From Stenotrophomonas maltophilia (GTDB lineage: Bacteria > Pseudomonadota > Gammaproteobacteria > Xanthomonadales > Xanthomonadaceae), in contig DGIP01000318.1 of NCBI GenBank assembly GCA_002386405.1, forward strand, positions 1 to 37,950: a stretch of DNA of 37,950 nucleotides, given 5' to 3'. Under the pieces are notes generated by a model. It searched no databases. It was not told where the DNA came from and was given only the letters and a program-made list of their open reading frames with translations. The translations under genes and the position numbers were made by a program. Below, one piece after another: positions 35,014 through 37,950 of this stretch (positions within the stretch are counted from its first letter, which is position 1; every line of letters begins with the position of its first letter).

Positions 35014-36951
35014 ATGACGAAGCACGACACGGACGCCACGCAACGATTCCACGCCACAGGCATCGGTCCCGCCAGATATATCCAGCGCATTACCCAGCCG
35101 GCGCTGCTGGCACTGGCCCTCGGCATCGCGCCAGCCTGGGCAGAGGCGCCCCAGGCATTCGTCCTGCAGGCCAGCGGGTTCGAAAGCGGCCTGGTCGCCA
35201 ACGATCAGGGCCGGCTGATCCAGGAGTGGCCGGGGCGGCCGCAGCAGGTTGCCCCCAATCGCTGGCTCGTCGTGGATTTCGAGAGAAGCAGCAGCGTGTG
35301 GTTCGATGACGCTGGCCGGGTGTCATTGAAGGGCCCGTATGTCGAGCTCCGATCCGACACGGCGTTCGAGCGTCACCGGGACGACCCGGACCCAACCTCA
35401 CTGTTCAGCACCTGGTCCAGGGCAGGGACCGCCCTGTTGCGCGCCGATGGAAGCACCTTCGTCGACTGGCAGCCAGGCAGCGGCGAGTGGTCCATCACGG
35501 CGCACCCGCAACGCTACAGCTGGCGCTCGCGGGAAGCAGGCGAACGCATCTTCGATGCGCATGGGCAGCTTCGGATGCAGCTGGCCAAGGGCGAGCTCCG
35601 GGCGGCCGGGCCGTTCCCGGAGCGCACTGAGTATCTGGTCTGCGACCTCAACCCGGGCACACCCTGCGCGCTGCGCGATGAGGCAGGAAAGACGCTGTGG
35701 ACCGAGCGCATCGACAACCTGATTCCGCTCAGCAACGGTAGCTGGCTTGGGCTGCAGGGAAGGGCGTGGCGCCGGCTGGATGCGGGCGGCCAACTGGCCG
35801 GAGATCGCACGCTCATCTACGTGGTGGGCTACTCATCGGCGCGGTCGCGCAGCCCCGCCTCTGAAGACGTGGGCAGCTGGCCGCGCTGGGCAACCGAATA
35901 CCGCGTCATCCGCGAAGACGCAGAAGGCATCTTCGCGAACGAAGCCGACGCCGTGGACGGCCTCATGTACCCGGACGGGCGCTTCATCAAGATCGCGGGT
36001 GCGACCTCCGGCGAGGAGGTTTGCCCAGGCATATGGCGCGCGCGCATGGGCGATGCCGGTGACAAGCTGGTTGGTGCAGACGGCCAGGTGCTTGGGCCAT
36101 TCACCGCCTACGCGTGGAAGGAGGTTGAAGGGCGTCCCGAGCTGCGGCAGGCGATAGCCGAAGACGGGCAGGAAACCCTGGTCGACTGCAGGGGAAAGCT
36201 GCTGGTCCAGACACCGCCGCTCAGCCGCCTGAGCGCAGAGGCCACAGGCTTTTTCGGCACGCTGGACGGCGAATCCCAGCCACGGTTGTGGCTCGACGCC
36301 GCGCTTGGCCAGCACCTGCTGCCAAAGGGCACCTGGATCGACCAGGTCAGCGCTGACGGCGCATTGCTCCTCGTACGCAGCGACGCGGAGGGATCCCGCC
36401 TGTATCACGTAAAGCGCGAGCGTTTCGTGGGCGAGACCATCCGATATGCGGAAGCGCTGCTCCCAAGCGGCGTCGTGTTCCTGCGCGAGGGCTACTACGG
36501 CTTCATCGATGCTGACGGGATCGAGCGGCTGCCAGCTCGCTACACCGCGATAACCCCATGGGGCGAAGATCGCTTGTGGACGTCCCGCTACCTCGCCGAT
36601 GACGCGCCGGGCAGGATCACGACCCTGCATCGCATGGATGGCTCGCCCATCGCCAGCTGGCTCAATGCCTCGATGAACGACAGCCCCATCCTCCGCAGCC
36701 TTCCCAATCAAGGATCGCTGACGGAGCTGATCGGCCCAACCTTCGAAAGGGACGACGGGGAGTACCTCGGCCAGCAATGGGTAGACCGCAACGGCCGCAC
36801 CGTGTTCCTGTCACTGGACTGCCAACGCGGCTCACAAGAGACCGATGGCAGCGTGATCGAACCGCGTACCGGACCCGCGCGACGCCAGGGCACCGATTGC
36901 AAGATCCCGGACGACATCCGAGCCGCGATGACCGCGACCCGCACCAACTGA
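35014..36951 (+). CDS. Secreted protein with WG-repeat-like segments, unknown function
   Basis: The protein has 645 residues with an N-terminal hydrophobic segment ending PAWA-EA (about residue 45), preceded by a long polar n-region. The body is beta-rich with repeated 'W...DG...' units. One clear WG-repeat-like motif (YGFIDADGIERLPARYTAITPWG, shown in part) lies at about residues 494-516, and others are degenerate (LVANDQGRLIQEWP; DAHGQLRMQL). WG repeats form beta-structures whose binding partners are mostly unknown. ATG 35014 was chosen over an upstream GTG because the GTG falls in the palindrome. The ribosome-binding site is weak. It has no operon partner; a repeat copy follows 57 bases after the stop. 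Confidence 0.65.
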   Translation: MTKHDTDATQRFHATGIGPARYIQRITQPALLALALGIAPAWAEAPQAFVLQASGFESGLVANDQGRLIQEWPGRPQQVAPNRWLVVDFERSSSVWFDDAGRVSLKGPYVELRSDTAFERHRDDPDPTSLFSTWSRAGTALLRADGSTFVDWQPGSGEWSITAHPQRYSWRSREAGERIFDAHGQLRMQLAKGELRAAGPFPERTEYLVCDLNPGTPCALRDEAGKTLWTERIDNLIPLSNGSWLGLQGRAWRRLDAGGQLAGDRTLIYVVGYSSARSRSPASEDVGSWPRWATEYRVIREDAEGIFANEADAVDGLMYPDGRFIKIAGATSGEEVCPGIWRARMGDAGDKLVGADGQVLGPFTAYAWKEVEGRPELRQAIAEDGQETLVDCRGKLLVQTPPLSRLSAEATGFFGTLDGESQPRLWLDAALGQHLLPKGTWIDQVSADGALLLVRSDAEGSRLYHVKRERFVGETIRYAEALLPSGVVFLREGYYGFIDADGIERLPARYTAITPWGEDRLWTSRYLADDAPGRITTLHRMDGSPIASWLNASMNDSPILRSLPNQGSLTELIGPTFERDDGEYLGQQWVDRNGRTVFLSLDCQRGSQETDGSVIEPRTGPARRQGTDCKIPDDIRAAMTATRTN

Positions 36952-37008
36952 CAACGACGCGGCGAGCTGGCGCGATTGAATCGCCACTCCCCGAAACGTC
37001 AGGGGCAG

Positions 37009-37153
37009 GGTAGGGTCGGTTCCCAAACGACCGCCGCCAACAATAATCGGCACGGTAACGCATGACCCAGAATCGAAATCCGCTGCCACCGTTCCAGATA
37101 ATGCCCTGAAGGGTAATCACCACCCCGGCGGTTGATCGGGATGCAACCCCACC
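37009..37153. repeat. MITE-like repeat, copy C (complete, diverged, 145 bp)
   Basis: It begins GGTAGGGTCGGTTCCC, like copies A and B, and ends ACCCCACC, with one more mismatch in the right terminal repeat than copy A. The middle hairpin arms have decayed, while the right third (AATCACCACCCCGGCGG...) matches copy A closely. It is the oldest-looking copy. It lies between the WG-like gene and the M48 gene; 36952-37008 before it holds nothing I can identify. Confidence 0.82.
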
Positions 37154-37230
37154 GATGACCTGCGCCGGCAGATGCACACCCGCTAAATAATGTGCACAAT
37201 CCCCCCGGGACCGGGCATGACGCCGGGTAA

Positions 37231-37264
37231 GCTCCGTGCCACGTCCGGGGGGACGGCACGGAGC
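37231..37264 (+). promoter_or_regulatory. Long hairpin in the 5' untranslated region of the M48 peptidase gene
   Basis: GCTCCGTGCC (37231-37240) pairs with GGCACGGAGC (37255-37264); an inner GTCC/GGAC (37243-37246 and 37251-37254) extends the stem past a 2-base bulge to a GGGG loop. It ends 23 bases before the start codon and has no T-tract, so it is more likely a translational or stability element than a terminator. Confidence 0.5.
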
Positions 37265-37287
37265 AGGACAACAGGGGGATGTAGATA

Positions 37288-37950
37288 ATGGATTCGCTCT
37301 ATCCGGCGGGGCCGTCGGCCGTGCCCGCGCAGCTCACCGCACCCAGTTCCGCCTACCGCCGCCATGCATGGCTGGCCGTGGCCGGGCTGCTCAGTTTCGC
37401 CACCGCCTACTTCGCCCTGATGGGCTGGTTCGGCTGGACCGCCTACCGGGTACTCCGCACGATGCTGGCCGGCGACGGCGGCAACACGTTCGCCAGTGTC
37501 CTCGTCGGGGCGTTCGCGCTGTTCCTGGCCGCGTTCATGGCCAAGGGCCTGGTCTTCCTCAAGCGCGGCCAGGCTTCCAGGGAGATGGAGCTCAAGCCGG
37601 CCGACCAGCCCGAGCTGTTCGCCTTCCTGCACCGCCTGGCCGATGAGGCCGGCGCGCCGCGGCCCAAGCATGTCTATCTGTCGCCGCGGGTCAACGCCGG
37701 CGTCTTCTACGACCTCTCGCTGGTCAACCTGCTGCTGCCCTCGCGCAAGAACCTGGATATCGGCCTGCCGCTGGTGAACGCCCTGAACCTGGGCGAATTC
37801 AAGGCCGTGCTGGCCCACGAATTCGGCCACTTCGCCCAGCGCACCATGGCCGTGGGGCGCTGGGTGTACGTGGCCCACCAGATCGCCAGCCAGCTGGTGG
37901 CCCGGCGCGACGCGCTCGACACCATCCTGGCCACCGTGTCGCGCCTTGAC
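37288..37950 (+). CDS. M48-family membrane metalloprotease (partial, 3' end outside the window)
   Basis: The first 221 residues are present and the frame is open to the window edge. Two hydrophobic segments (about 27-52 and 65-88) precede the protease domain; the zinc motif H177-E178-F-G-H181 sits in the conserved context FKAVLAHEFGHFAQ. This fits large M48 peptidases in which the catalytic domain follows N-terminal membrane helices. The ATG at 37288 has AGGGGG about 9 bases upstream. A structured 5' leader precedes it. The substrate and C-terminal domains cannot be seen. Confidence 0.85.
   Translation, partial: MDSLYPAGPSAVPAQLTAPSSAYRRHAWLAVAGLLSFATAYFALMGWFGWTAYRVLRTMLAGDGGNTFASVLVGAFALFLAAFMAKGLVFLKRGQASREMELKPADQPELFAFLHRLADEAGAPRPKHVYLSPRVNAGVFYDLSLVNLLLPSRKNLDIGLPLVNALNLGEFKAVLAHEFGHFAQRTMAVGRWVYVAHQIASQLVARRDALDTILATVSRLD

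Noticed and set aside
33595..37287. CRISPR array or insertion sequence in the repeat-rich right part
   Set aside because: Only three copies with irregular spacing of 0.5-2.7 kb, no spacers, no cas genes and no transposase frame.

Overview
The window is high-GC DNA of a Gammaproteobacterium in the Xanthomonadaceae/Lysobacteraceae (Xanthomonas-Stenotrophomonas-Pseudoxanthomonas type). This rests on the large 'Xanth-Caul' TonB-dependent receptor, its linkage to SapC, cupin and tryptophan-halogenase-like genes, LacI-type regulators with a 14-bp box almost identical to the Xanthomonas xyl-box, and a complete xylan side-chain and xylo-oligosaccharide pathway. The genus cannot be fixed from the sequence alone. 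No tRNA, rRNA, CRISPR, transposase or phage gene is visible.

Left part (1-7240), envelope and housekeeping: a three-gene overlapping operon (two metallo-beta-lactamase-fold hydrolases, one with unusual metal ligands, plus an NTF2-like protein); an L,D-transpeptidase; two small orphan genes; an Lpp-like lipoprotein with a clear terminator; a second L,D-transpeptidase; and a membrane protein, winged-helix regulator and M23 peptidase cluster behind a palindromic operator.

Centre (7243-33594), a xylan/xylose utilisation locus of about 26 kb. (i) A LacI repressor is divergent from a TonB-dependent receptor, with a perfect xyl-box palindrome between them; the receptor has a structured leader and a 16-codon leader ORF and is followed by SapC-like, cupin-8 and flavin halogenase-like genes. 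(ii) A second xyl-box inside the xylB promoter drives xylB, xylA and a lipoprotein GH3 glucosidase. (iii) A paralogous LacI repressor is divergent from a tightly overlapping operon: GH67 alpha-glucuronidase, SASA-type acetylesterase, GH43, GH3 beta-xylosidase with a PA14 insert, a GPH-family sugar symporter fused in frame to a second GH43 catalytic domain, and an aldose 1-epimerase. Inferred flow: decorated xylo-oligosaccharides enter through the receptor, lose glucuronic acid and acetyl groups, are trimmed by GH43 and GH3 enzymes, are imported by the symporter and finished in the cytoplasm by its fused GH43 domain, and xylose is then channelled by the mutarotase, XylA and XylB. No endo-xylanase is in the window.

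Right part (33600-37950): three copies of a roughly 146-bp, multi-hairpin, inverted-repeat-bounded element (MITE-like), one of which supplies the last codons of a small membrane-protein gene; a DUF6622-like membrane protein; a secreted protein with a WG-repeat-like motif; and the 5' part of an M48 metalloprotease that runs off the window.
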